Origin: G963663365 sp963663365 | GTDB taxonomy: Bacteria; Hinthialibacterota; Hinthialibacteria; Hinthialibacterales; G963663365 | Direction: 5' to 3' | Assembly: GCA_963663365.2 (NCBI GenBank) | Contig: CAXXIH010000002.1 | Span: forward strand, 372,001 to 436,000 | DNA: 64,000 nt | In this document: one piece after another, positions 10,617-18,750 of the stretch | Position numbering within the stretch: the first letter of the stretch is position 1 | Layout of the letters: each line of letters starts with the position of its first letter | Notes under the pieces: model-generated | Database searches by the model: none | What the model was told of the DNA's origin: nothing | The model's input: only the letters and a program-made list of their open reading frames with translations | Made by a program: the position numbers and the translations under genes

Positions 10617-10894
10617 GTTGTAACTCCAGAAAATATTCAATTTGGATAAACCGAGATGTCCGGGATCATGAGTCAACTGGTTCCTTCAGATGCCTTCAAT
10701 CCGTATCCGGACTTTCCATATCAAAGCATCCGACTCAGGATACTGTTAATTTACAGTGCCTAACAGAGGGATTGTTCATGTTGGAAGCATGCACGCACCG
10801 GCATAGATTCCAGTTCAGGACAAGCTGTATGCTTTGTGAAACATTAGTTTTTTACAGTGATGAAACTCTAATCATACGCGCTATGGAGGAACTC

Positions 10895-11389
10895 ATGGCA
10901 AAGCCGGCTTTTCAGTTTAAGACATCCCTTATCGCCATCGCCGCATTCAGTTTCGGCTTTTATTGCGCACTTATGGTAACAGATGCTGAATCTCAAACCT
11001 CTCCACCGATACAATCTCAAGTAATTTCATGGGACAAGGCCCCTTCCAATACAGGCGACTGGGGAGAGATGCGGAGCCATTTCCGCGGGACAACCTTTGG
11101 CACCACCGATGCTTTGGCCGCACTAGCCGTCATCAAACCGGGCCAAGCATTGCATCCCGCCCATCGACATGTAGAGGAAGAATACCTGCTTGTGACTGAA
11201 GGCGAGGGGGTATGGTATTTGGATGGCAAAGAATTTCCGGCACATAAAGGCGATGTACTTTATGTCGAACCATGGGCAATGCACGGTTTAATCAATACCG
11301 GAAAAGAACCTCTGACATTCTTCGTTGTAAAATGGAACAGCAAAGGCGTTGAACTGCCGCCGGAACCATCAGGCGATCACGGACACTGA
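10895..11389 (+). CDS. Single-domain cupin with N-terminal membrane/signal segment
   Basis: 164 aa from ATG 10895, preceded by GGAGGA at 10885-10890; the long in-frame extension upstream reads as non-coding. The hydrophobic segment LIAIAAFSFGFYCALMV is a signal peptide or anchor. The cupin signature is complete: motif 1 is HPAHRHVEEEYLLVTEGEG (HxH, then E) and motif 2 is GDVLYVEPWAMHGLINTG. A metal-binding beta-barrel is therefore expected in the periplasm. It may bind or isomerise a sugar derivative, given the glycan neighbours, but cupin functions are too varied to assign. Its 3' end faces the DUF1080 gene across a shared hairpin. Confidence 0.85.
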   Translation: MAKPAFQFKTSLIAIAAFSFGFYCALMVTDAESQTSPPIQSQVISWDKAPSNTGDWGEMRSHFRGTTFGTTDALAALAVIKPGQALHPAHRHVEEEYLLVTEGEGVWYLDGKEFPAHKGDVLYVEPWAMHGLINTGKEPLTFFVVKWNSKGVELPPEPSGDHGH

Positions 11390-11430
11390 TACAGTCTTTT
11401 CAGACCCAACCATTCGATAGACAAAACGAA

Positions 11431-11471
11431 GGGCCTCTAAGCAGAAGGGATTTCCAGCCGCTCAGAGGCCC
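11431..11471. terminator. Shared hairpin between convergent cupin and DUF1080 genes
   Basis: GGGCCTCT at 11431-11438 pairs with AGAGGCCC at 11464-11471, an 8-bp perfect stem, with AGC/GCT extending it inside. Read on the minus strand it is followed by TTCGTTTTG, so it best serves the DUF1080 gene; on the plus strand it would end the cupin transcript without a strong U-tract. Confidence 0.7.
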
Positions 11472-11503
11472 TGTTGCATACCGATGCGAACGAGACGCTT
11501 CTA

Positions 11504-12184
11504 TTACTTGTTCTTATCAAGAACCTTGATCTTGATGTTGCGCCATGCCACTTCAAACGGTCCACGTTCTCCGACGCCATGCACCTGAAGACCAATGAAG
11601 CCTATGGGATGCGTCTTAAATTTTTCTTCATCCACCAAATCGTCGATCTTCTGACCGTTAATCCAAGTTTCAATCCTGGCTCCCTTTGCCACGATGCGGT
11701 ATTTATTCCAATCATTGTCTATAAAGGCTTTGTGCACTTTGCGCCTATTGTCAGGTGTCATCCAGCCGCCGCAGGCTTCGCCATAAACATAACCGGATTC
11801 TCCGCCATTCTCTCCACTGGCTGCGATTTCAACTTGCGGTCCGTTTACACGTCCGACTTTCTCGCCTTCTTTAGGCTCTTTTGTATTGGAGCGGATTTGA
11901 ACTCCGGAGTTGAGTCCATTATCGAAAAGTCTCACGGCAAATTCCAATTCAAAATCGCCGTACAGTTTTTCCGTACAAAGAAACGAATTCGCGCTATTCT
12001 TGGCTGTTTTACCAACGATGGCACCTTTTTCGACACGGTATGTAGCAATACCGTTTTTCTGCACCCAGCCATTTAAGGTCTTACCATCAAACAGATATAC
12101 CCATCCATCCTCTGCCCCCAGCGCCGGAATCGACAGAGCGAAAACCAGCAATCCGGATAAGGTCATCATCTTCATTCTTGACAT
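11504..12184 (-). CDS. DUF1080 / 3-keto-disaccharide hydrolase domain protein, secreted
   Basis: 226 aa. The signal peptide is MSRMKMMTLSGLLVFALSIPALGA. Nearly the whole mature part is one DUF1080 jelly-roll: WVYLFDGKTLNGW near the start, FLCTEKLYGDFELEFAVRLF, then GLNSGVQIRS, and VAWRNIKIKVLD at the end. Some members of this family hydrolyse 3-keto-glycosides, the products of Gfo/Idh-type sugar oxidation, which fits the Gfo/Idh-like protein about 4 kb away; that link is inference. AGGA lies eight bases before the ATG. Confidence 0.85.
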   Translation of the reverse strand: MSRMKMMTLSGLLVFALSIPALGAEDGWVYLFDGKTLNGWVQKNGIATYRVEKGAIVGKTAKNSANSFLCTEKLYGDFELEFAVRLFDNGLNSGVQIRSNTKEPKEGEKVGRVNGPQVEIAASGENGGESGYVYGEACGGWMTPDNRRKVHKAFIDNDWNKYRIVAKGARIETWINGQKIDDLVDEEKFKTHPIGFIGLQVHGVGERGPFEVAWRNIKIKVLDKNK

Positions 12185-12338
12185 GGTGTTGTCCTTTCAA
12201 GTTCGTTTATTGTTTATGAATTTATTGCCGCCCTGGTTATTTGCCAATCGGCAGATTTATCAACCAGAAGGCGTAAAGCATACCATGGAATTCCAAGGCG
12301 TGTCTGTATTCCCTTCCCCATCAAAACGAATTACCGCT

Positions 12339-13649
12339 TTATTTGGCGGCCTTGCGGCAACGTTCCGAAAAGTCGAGGATCGCTTCCCAGTAGCCTGCAT
12401 TGAGCAGATGTTTCGTGTCCCGCCGGTATTGAAGCAGGTTGCCGGAATTGGTTGCGTCTATTTTGACATCCCCAACCAGCAGACCTTCGCCCACAAGGCC
12501 CGGCGCTCCAAGAAACTTGTAGACCTTGTCGGCCTCTTTGAGCGCTAGTAATGAACTTTCATAGTTGGCCCAGGTGTCTTGAATGCCCGCTGTATCCATT
12601 AGCGCACGCGGAGCGACCAATGCCATAAGCAAATGCTGATCGAACGGCAGAAACTCTTCACGATCATTAAACTTTTTGAAGTTGCCATTGAACCAGTGCG
12701 GGAACACACGGTTGATCCGCTCTAAAGTCTCTTGATTATTATTTCGGCTTAAGGCGCACCCACCTGTACCGGACTGATGAGGCACAGCCAATGCGAAACG
12801 TTCATCCAGGGCTGCGGCAAGCAGAGCCGTCTTGCCCCGGCGGGAATGGCCGGTAACACAAATCCAATCCTTATCGATATCGTTATCGGTAACAAGGTAA
12901 TCGACGCAACGCTGCAATCCCCAAGCCCAAGCGGAAATGGTGCCCCATTGCGAATCCTTATCTCCGGGCAGGCCGGAGTAAAATGGATGGATTCCATTTG
13001 TAAAATCATTCTCATCCGGATCGATATTGCTTTCATGATAAGTGGCAAACGCATAGCCACGCTCGATCAAATAGTCCACACACCAGAAATCTCTTTTAGA
13101 GCCGCGTTTTAGATATTCCTTTTTTTCGCAGGCTTCATGGCACCATGTATCCGGATCGATGGTCACAGTGTGATGTTCGGTTACCGTGAAGTTGCCGCAT
13201 TTATTTAATGCCAGAAAAACCGGCGCGGGGGCTTGACGGTGATTAGGGATAAACAAAGCCAGATGAATTTTCGGCGCATTGGGAGCGGTAAGATTTTTAA
13301 AGCTTATTTCGACTTCTTTTAATGTGGCTTTGCCATCGAACACGCTGTCATCGGTTTGAGTGATACGCGCATTAATGCCGGGAGGCGGCGGCATATAGCC
13401 ATACATATAGTGCTGAAACAGCTCTTTAAGTTCGGGCCGGCGATCCTTAACCCATTGCTCGGATGTCTTCACGGGGGTTCCATCGAGCATCGTTAAGGCA
13501 TCCGGCAATTCCGGCCGGGATGGAAGTTTGTCTACCGCCGGGAAGTCACGGCCCGAGACCGTGATGGCACTCATCATCAAAAGCGCGCAGAGAGCGAGCG
13601 ATTGGCAGCCATTCATTTCATTCAAACTTGAGAGTTCGATTCCAAACAT
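12339..13649 (-). CDS. CE15-type glucuronoyl esterase-like hydrolase, secreted
   Basis: 436 aa. The signal region is LALCALLMMSAITVSG. It has an alpha/beta hydrolase fold with the CE15 nucleophile motif GHSRRGK (residues 267-273, Ser269), where the usual form is GCSRxGK. HQSGTGG follows at 291-297, and His339 lies in LPFDQHLLMALVAPR, the expected catalytic His region. CE15 enzymes cleave esters between lignin alcohols and glucuronoxylan, or related uronate esters. GGAAGGTG precedes the ATG. An internal in-frame ATG at codon 12 would also leave an intact signal peptide. It is divergent from the SSS symporter gene. Confidence 0.83.
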   Translation of the reverse strand: MFGIELSSLNEMNGCQSLALCALLMMSAITVSGRDFPAVDKLPSRPELPDALTMLDGTPVKTSEQWVKDRRPELKELFQHYMYGYMPPPPGINARITQTDDSVFDGKATLKEVEISFKNLTAPNAPKIHLALFIPNHRQAPAPVFLALNKCGNFTVTEHHTVTIDPDTWCHEACEKKEYLKRGSKRDFWCVDYLIERGYAFATYHESNIDPDENDFTNGIHPFYSGLPGDKDSQWGTISAWAWGLQRCVDYLVTDNDIDKDWICVTGHSRRGKTALLAAALDERFALAVPHQSGTGGCALSRNNNQETLERINRVFPHWFNGNFKKFNDREEFLPFDQHLLMALVAPRALMDTAGIQDTWANYESSLLALKEADKVYKFLGAPGLVGEGLLVGDVKIDATNSGNLLQYRRDTKHLLNAGYWEAILDFSERCRKAAK

Positions 13650-13675
13650 GTTTACACCTTCCCAAAGAGGCGATA

Positions 13676-13741
13676 CCGGGTGTGAGTGAGAAACGCCTCA
13701 AGTATCCAAGATTATACGCTTCACTCACTGAGTAAACCCGG
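13676..13741. promoter_or_regulatory. Inverted repeat in the divergent CE15/symporter promoter region
   Basis: CCGGGT at 13676-13681 directly followed by GTGAGTGA at 13682-13689 is mirrored by TCACTCAC at 13721-13728 and ACCCGG at 13736-13741. The repeat lies between two divergent genes and may be an operator or an RNA hairpin. No protein is known to bind it. Confidence 0.45.
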
Positions 13742-13753
13742 TTCCATTCCCGC

Positions 13754-13786
13754 CGGTGTGGCGGCTGATAAGCACTCAGCACACCG
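13754..13786. promoter_or_regulatory. Second hairpin upstream of the SSS symporter gene
   Basis: CGGTGT (13754-13759) and GCTGA (13764-13768) pair with TCAGC (13776-13780) and ACACCG (13781-13786): eleven base pairs with a four-base bulge and a seven-base loop. It lies about 110 nt before the symporter start, so it would be in a long 5' leader. Confidence 0.4.
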
Positions 13787-13896
13787 TAAATTGAAGGCCC
13801 ATACGAGCCTTGGTTCCTGTAATTTTCTCTTTTCCCCCTTCTGCTACCATCTCTGATGGGAGATGCTGATTCACTGTATTGCTTTGGAGAGAGCGA

Positions 13897-15540
13897 ATGG
13901 ATGAGAATCAAGTTGTCATAGCCGGAATCGACCTGGCGATCATTATTGTTTATTTGGTGGGGATTGTGGGTCTCGGCTGCTGGGCGGGCTCACGCCAACG
14001 GGCTGAATCCAAGGGGAAAGATTATTTCTTGGCGGGCGGAACACTCACTTGGCCGATTATCGGTCTGGCGATGTTTTCCACCAATATATCCACGATTCAT
14101 ATCGTCGGTTTCGCCCAATCCGGTTATGAGACCGGTTTGGTTAAAGGGAACTTTGAGTGGATGGCCGCCTTCACCTTGATTGCTTTGTCCCTCTTTTTTG
14201 CCCCGTTTTATATCCGTTCCAAAGTCGCCACGCTGCCGGATTTTTTGGAGAAACGTTACAATAGTGCGTGTAGAAATTGGCTGGCGCTGCTCTCGATTAT
14301 CTCGGCCATCTTTATCCATATCGGTTTCACTTTGTACACAGGCGCGGTGGTACTGCACGGGCTGTTCGGCATCAATATGATGGTAAGCATTGTGGTGGTC
14401 GCGGCGTTGACCGGCCTCTATACGATTGTGGGCGGTCTTTTGGCGGTCGTGCTGACCGAATCGATCCAGACCATCATTTTGCTGATCGGTTCCATCATCA
14501 TGACCCTAATCGGCTTGCATCACGTGGGGGGCTGGTCGGGCCTTGAAGCCACCTTGGCGGCAACCGGCGACCAGGAGTTGATTACCATCCTTCGCCCGAC
14601 CGAGGGGTTTTCATGGTATGGCCCCAAAGGCGACTTTTCATGGTGCGCGATTTTCCTCGGCTATCCGATTATCGGCATTTGGTATTGGTGCACGGATCAA
14701 ACCATCGTTCAGCGTGTTTTGGGTGCGAAAGATGAAAACCATGCGCGTATCGGCCCGCTCTTTACTTCGCTTATTAAAATCCTGCCTGTTTTTATCTTTG
14801 TTCTGCCGGGACTCATCTGTCTCGGCCTGGTCAGGCAGGGGCATTTCGACAGTGAGATTACAAACACTGCCGATACGTACGCGTTTATGATGACCAATCT
14901 GCTCCCTGTGGGGCTTAAAGGACTGGTGGCGGCAGCCCTGCTGGCAGCATTGATGAGCACCGTATCCGGCTCGCTTAACTCCATCGCTACGCTTTTCTCG
15001 TACGATTTATACAAAGTCTGGAAACCGGAAACCTCCGATGAAAGCCTGGTTAAGATCGGACGGATCGTGACTTTTGCCGGTATGATCGCAGCCATCATTT
15101 GGTCGCCTTTTGTGGAGAAGTTCGGCAATCTTTATGACGGGGTCATTACCATGATCTGCTATATCGCGCCGCCGATCACCACGGTCTTTATTTGGGGTGT
15201 ATTCTGGCGCAAAGCCTCGGCGCGGGCGGCGTTTTGGACCTTGGTTACCGGCTCCGCCGCCGGGCTGGTGATTTTCCTTTTGGATTTTTATAAAAATAAG
15301 ACAGGGTGGGATATGCCCTTTATGTTGGCCTCGTTTTACCTATTTGTGTTGTGCTCGATCTTTTTGGGTATTGTTTCTTATCTCAACCCGCACCAACACA
15401 CCGCCGAAAGCGAAGCCTTGGTTTGGGCCTCCCCGCTGGATGCCTTACGGGGTGAGGCCTGGCCGGGGCTCGGCAATTATAAACTTTGGGCCGCCGTGGT
15501 TTTCTTTGGCATGGTGGCATTGTTCGCGATTTTCGCATAA
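13897..15540 (+). CDS. Sodium:solute symporter (SSS/SGLT family)
   Basis: 547 aa from ATG 13897 with GGAGAG just upstream; an in-frame TTG 18 nt earlier is less likely. It is a polytopic membrane protein with about 13-14 helices and the SSS-typical N-terminus (DYFLAGGTLTWPIIGLAMFS, then NISTIHIVGFAQSGYETGL) and a mid-region LMSTVSGSLNSIATLFSYDLY. SGLT-type members import sugars with Na+. The gene is followed after 25 nt by a secreted Gfo/Idh-like gene, suggesting uptake and oxidation of the same carbohydrate. The substrate cannot be read from sequence. Confidence 0.92.
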   Translation: MDENQVVIAGIDLAIIIVYLVGIVGLGCWAGSRQRAESKGKDYFLAGGTLTWPIIGLAMFSTNISTIHIVGFAQSGYETGLVKGNFEWMAAFTLIALSLFFAPFYIRSKVATLPDFLEKRYNSACRNWLALLSIISAIFIHIGFTLYTGAVVLHGLFGINMMVSIVVVAALTGLYTIVGGLLAVVLTESIQTIILLIGSIIMTLIGLHHVGGWSGLEATLAATGDQELITILRPTEGFSWYGPKGDFSWCAIFLGYPIIGIWYWCTDQTIVQRVLGAKDENHARIGPLFTSLIKILPVFIFVLPGLICLGLVRQGHFDSEITNTADTYAFMMTNLLPVGLKGLVAAALLAALMSTVSGSLNSIATLFSYDLYKVWKPETSDESLVKIGRIVTFAGMIAAIIWSPFVEKFGNLYDGVITMICYIAPPITTVFIWGVFWRKASARAAFWTLVTGSAAGLVIFLLDFYKNKTGWDMPFMLASFYLFVLCSIFLGIVSYLNPHQHTAESEALVWASPLDALRGEAWPGLGNYKLWAAVVFFGMVALFAIFA

Positions 15541-15565
15541 GTCTGCATGAGTAAAAGGTGTATCG

Positions 15566-16708
15566 ATGAAGATTTCGCCGGTCATTCAACGTTATGGATT
15601 TTGGAGCGTACAGGTCCTTTGCATGTTGCTCGTTGCGCAGATAAGCATGGCGCAACAGGCCGAATCCTGGCCCAAGGGGGATTCAAGCGAACCTCCGATC
15701 AAGGTGGGTATTATCCGTTGCGACTCTCACGGCATGTATTACGGGCCGCTGATGGGCCGTCACGATCCCTTCAAACTGCGCGATCCGCTTCAAGGCACCG
15801 ATTTTAAAAGGCGGTATACCTGGCAGGGAGGCGGTTCGCATTTCTGTTTTTACCGGGCCTATTACCGCCCCGATTTTATGACCATGCCTCACGCCGATGG
15901 ATTTGCCGTAACCAAGGTATGGGATGAATATCCCGATGCCGCCCAGACCGCCGCGAGCGTATTCCTCGATCCGCCCGCTGTATGCGAAACCTTTGAAGAA
16001 GTCTCGGACGATGTCGATCTGGTGCTGGTGGCCGACTGCAATTTTGACGGGTCCGACCATCTCAAACTGGCTACGCCCAGCCTTACAAAAGGCATCCCTA
16101 CCTTTGTCGATAAACCGTTCGCCAGCACCTATAAGGATGCGCTGGCAATGGTCGAGTTGGCCAAGGCCCACCAAACACCGCTCCTCTCGCTCTCCCTGTT
16201 ACGGGTGGTGCCTCATGCCACGCGGTTCAAGGAACGTTTTCCCGAAATCGGCGAGGTGCAGTTCGGTGTGGTCCGGGGCGGCTGGACTTCATTGGCCGGG
16301 CAGATTCACGCCATCGCCCTGGCGCAGCATCTTTTTGGCGATGGTGTGAAAAGTGTGGAATGTATGGGCAAATATCCGCTGGCCTATATTCATCTCGATT
16401 ATGGAGAGCGTCCGGACCGTCCCAAAGATGGTGTGATACTCCTTTGCGCTTCCGGCGGCTCTTCGCTCGAATCGCAATTCTTCGCCACGGTTTATAGCGA
16501 TCAAGGCGTGCTGCATTCGCCCAAGTTTGCCAATGGAGAGTATCCCCACGCCGCTGTTGAGGTCCTCAAACTCTGCAAACAGATGGTGCAGACCAAACAG
16601 CCGCCTATGCCGTATGATGAGATGCTCGAACAGATCGCCATTGTCGATGCCGCCCGCCTGGCCTATCAAGAAAAACGTAGCGTCACCTTAGAAGAAGTGA
16701 TGAAGTAA
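15566..16708 (+). CDS. Exported Gfo/Idh/MocA-like oxidoreductase, atypical N-terminus
   Basis: 380 aa. A signal-like N-terminus ends in AQISMAQQA, followed by PIKVGIIRCDSHGMYYGPLM, the first beta-alpha unit. The canonical GxGxxG(A) nucleotide loop is replaced by IIRCDSHGM. The rest follows Gfo/Idh/MocA: DLVLVADCNFDG, GIPTFVDKPFAST (the EKP-like catalytic Lys motif, here DKP), then a C-terminal beta-sheet domain. Members are NAD(P)-dependent sugar oxidoreductases or isomerases. With the dinucleotide loop altered, this one may bind cofactor differently or be non-catalytic. Probably co-transcribed with the symporter. Confidence 0.75.
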   Translation: MKISPVIQRYGFWSVQVLCMLLVAQISMAQQAESWPKGDSSEPPIKVGIIRCDSHGMYYGPLMGRHDPFKLRDPLQGTDFKRRYTWQGGGSHFCFYRAYYRPDFMTMPHADGFAVTKVWDEYPDAAQTAASVFLDPPAVCETFEEVSDDVDLVLVADCNFDGSDHLKLATPSLTKGIPTFVDKPFASTYKDALAMVELAKAHQTPLLSLSLLRVVPHATRFKERFPEIGEVQFGVVRGGWTSLAGQIHAIALAQHLFGDGVKSVECMGKYPLAYIHLDYGERPDRPKDGVILLCASGGSSLESQFFATVYSDQGVLHSPKFANGEYPHAAVEVLKLCKQMVQTKQPPMPYDEMLEQIAIVDAARLAYQEKRSVTLEEVMK

Positions 16709-16884
16709 TGGGGTGGCCGGGAGGTGGTGTGGATGGTGAATGCGTGAATCTCAAATGCGGGCTGTTCTAATGCCATCTATTGACAAATTATCCTCTTGCA
16801 CTTACTCGGCCAACTATGTATCCATATGCAGAAGATCAAAAAGGGGAAAATGAAAGAAGCACCGTAGGTGCGACGAGGGAATAG

Positions 16885-16912
16885 CCCCGGGCAAGCGTAG
16901 CGGCGCCCGGGG
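16885..16912. repeat. REP-like palindrome, 5' side of copy 1
   Basis: CCCCGGGC at 16885-16892 pairs with GCCCGGGG at 16905-16912. Same palindrome at 18895-18922 in copy 2 and, inverted, on the 3' side of both copies. Confidence 0.75.
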
Positions 16913-16965
16913 TATGGTCCGTACCCTAAAATCTTAAGCCCTGTAGGGGCGCAAGGAGGTGGAAT

Positions 16966-17418
16966 GTGGTGAAATCTATGTCCGCGATTTATGTGCATTT
17001 GATTTTTTGTACGAAACAAAGGCGGCCAATCTTAAATCCGGGCATTATGAAAGACCTCTATTCCTACATAGGAGGTATATGCCGGAATTTGGAATGTCCC
17101 ATGATGGCAATTTCAGGCGTTCGCGACCATCTGCATATTCTTTGTTCAATGTCACGCACGATATCCGCTTCTACTCTTGTCGAAGATATCAAGAAAAGCT
17201 CTTCTAAATGGATAAAGAACAAAGGACAAGAATTTTCCGATTTTCAATGGCAGGCGGGGTATGGTGCATTTTCAATCGGGCAGTCGGGTGTGAGTTCGCT
17301 TCGCACCTATATTGAGAAGCAGGAGGAGCATCACAAGAAGCAAACATTCCAAGATGAATACCGTGCGTTTTTGCGGAAATACAAAATTGAATTCGATGAA
17401 CGTTATGTGTGGGATTAG
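16966..17418 (+). CDS. tnpA: IS200/IS605-family (Y1 HUH) transposase, copy 1
   Basis: 150 aa, starting at a GTG at 16966 (copy 2 has ATG at the same place) six bases after AAGGAGG. The HUH motif is DHLHIL (His55, His57); the catalytic Tyr is Tyr99 in GYGAFSIGQ; Gln119 in YIEKQEEHH is the usual third metal ligand. It nicks and joins single-stranded DNA through a 5'-phosphotyrosine. Closely related RAYT proteins act on REP palindromes, which flank this gene. The frame is intact, so it is potentially active. Confidence 0.9.
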   Translation: MVKSMSAIYVHLIFCTKQRRPILNPGIMKDLYSYIGGICRNLECPMMAISGVRDHLHILCSMSRTISASTLVEDIKKSSSKWIKNKGQEFSDFQWQAGYGAFSIGQSGVSSLRTYIEKQEEHHKKQTFQDEYRAFLRKYKIEFDERYVWD

Positions 17419-18185
17419 CGGTTTTCTTACGCCCTTACAGGGCTCAAGATTTTGGGTGTTCGCTACCCCGGGCGTCGTTTGTCCACCTTCGGTGTCCAAA
17501 CTCTGCCCGGGGCTATTACCTTTCGCGCCTCCGGCGCTTGGCATGTGTATTTTATGGGGCGGCCTGGGTAACAGTCCTTCTCCCATTCCCCAAGCGCTGA
17601 AGGTGCGAGGCAAGAATCCAGACTAATTCTTCAAATAGATGGCCCTAAAGGAATCTGCAAGGTGTTCTGAGTGGCTATAGTCACCTAAGTGCCTGATACT
17701 CTATAAGATACGGACGTGGTTGTGTTCTTATACAGATAATCCTCATTTCCCTAAAAACCCCAAATATAATTAATGAATAAATATATACATATATATATAA
17801 ATATTAATTTACGATTGAGTCGTTGATGGTTGAATCGATGTCTCTGTGTGAAAAAACACACCTACGCATACAAATAGAATATAATCAAAGAGTTAGATAT
17901 AATGAGGCATATACAACGATCAAACCTGGCAAATCATCCGCCAATCCATTGTTCTAATCGCTTCTCAATACATAAGTATCTCACAAAACATGATTTACAT
18001 GAGTTGATGTGTTTTTTCGGCGATAAAGGCCGAGAGAGTAGCGTGCCTATCAAGTCACGATTTCGGGGAGTGTACGAGAGAATAAGTGGATTAACACCCT
18101 GCAAGGCAGAGTACAGATAGTCGATTCGACTCGTGGTGACTTCGCCCTCGATTTTCAAGACAGTCGCTCCCGGCTTGGATGAATT
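17419..18185. other. Intergenic stretch: REP remnants and AT-rich tract
   Basis: Contains the 3' end of transposase unit 1 to 17542. A solitary REP-like unit follows at 17588-17607 (on the minus strand it reads CGCACCTTCAGCGCTTGGGG), and there is an AT-only run with repeated TATATA around 17765-17810. Two short overlapping reading frames at 17902-18158 on opposite strands lack convincing start signals. I see no supported gene. Confidence 0.5.
17466..17512. repeat. REP-like palindrome, 3' side of copy 1 (inverted)
   Basis: CCCCGGGC at 17466-17473 pairs with GCCCGGGG at 17505-17512, enclosing an inner hairpin GTTTG...CACC/GGTG...CAAAC. A further small palindrome GCGCC/GGCGC lies at about 17525-17537. 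Confidence 0.7.
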
Positions 18186-18575
18186 TTATTTGGGCAGTGA
18201 GGTATAAATCCTAAAGGGAGTTCCACAAGTCCGGCAATTCGTGCGCATGAAATCTGTCACCCAAGGAAACCGTTTCTTTTTATCAGGATAATCATAGATA
18301 ACATTTCCACATTTGGCGCAACGCAACTTCTTTCGTATAAAAAAAACAAATGCAGTAGGATAACAAGTCAAACATATAGTAATCCCTCCGGCATTTTCAA
18401 ATAAATTTATTTGTGATTCTGAAATCACCTTTGCCACTAAAAGAGTATGGATTATGACGAAATAAAAGCCAAAAACGGCGGCGACTATGAGCCACGCCAA
18501 AACTGAGGCCTCGCTACAGCGCCTGCCATGCTCGCCCCGGTATGGTAAATTAAGAAACGATTTTATAAATCTCAT
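18186..18575 (-). CDS. Small membrane protein with C-terminal zinc ribbon
   Basis: 129 aa, not recognised. Two hydrophobic segments (VLAWLIVAAVFGFYFVIIHT at about 25-45 and GGITICLTCYPTAFVFFI at about 63-80) are followed by two Cys pairs, CAKCG and CRTCG, spaced to bind one zinc. The segments put both tails on one side, presumably cytoplasmic. It sits alone between the two transposase units and could be cargo or a bystander. No clear Shine-Dalgarno, so confidence that it is expressed is moderate. Confidence 0.5.
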   Translation of the reverse strand: MRFIKSFLNLPYRGEHGRRCSEASVLAWLIVAAVFGFYFVIIHTLLVAKVISESQINLFENAGGITICLTCYPTAFVFFIRKKLRCAKCGNVIYDYPDKKKRFPWVTDFMRTNCRTCGTPFRIYTSLPK

Positions 18576-18698
18576 CCGCTTCGAAGGGCAGCAATCCCAA
18601 TCCTTCTATAATTTGCATTGCCATAAGCCATATCATTCAATAATGAAAATATAGCATAAGATTGCGGAGTAGTGGGGGAAGATATCATTCATTTTGCT

Positions 18699-18719
18699 CC
18701 GCGCCTTCAGCGCTTGGTG
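18699..18719 (+). repeat. Solitary REP-like unit upstream of copy 2
   Basis: CCGCGCCTTCAGCGCTTGGT resembles the terminal palindrome of both transposase units (CGCGCCTCCGGCGCTTGG) and the inverted solitary unit at 17588-17607. Together the two solitary units bracket the zinc-ribbon gene in inverted orientation. Confidence 0.55.
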
Positions 18720-18750
18720 TGGGTGTGTGAGGAGCGGAGAGGATGATGAG

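Larger units (their letters stand above)
16741..17542 (+). mobile_element. Y1 transposase unit with REP-like ends, copy 1
   Basis: An 802-bp unit repeated at 18751-19552 with constant 2010-bp offset and only scattered substitutions. It contains a 150-codon IS200/IS605-type transposase flanked by inverted REP-like palindromes: the 5' side has AGCACCGTAGGTGCG and the CCCCGGGC/GCCCGGGG hairpin, the 3' side the same elements inverted. Even AAAATCTTAAGCCCTGTA on the 5' side recurs inverted on the 3' side. This layout fits a REPtron (RAYT plus REP pair) or a MITE-mobilising single-strand transposon. Confidence 0.75.

Noticed and set aside
10592..10894. Long N-terminal extension of the cupin frame
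   Set aside because: It reads as non-coding, overlaps the start of the opposite GH42-like gene, and a strong Shine-Dalgarno marks ATG 10895.
17902..18158. Two short frames on opposite strands between the transposase units
   Set aside because: They overlap each other, lack start signals, and look like chance frames in an AT-rich spacer.
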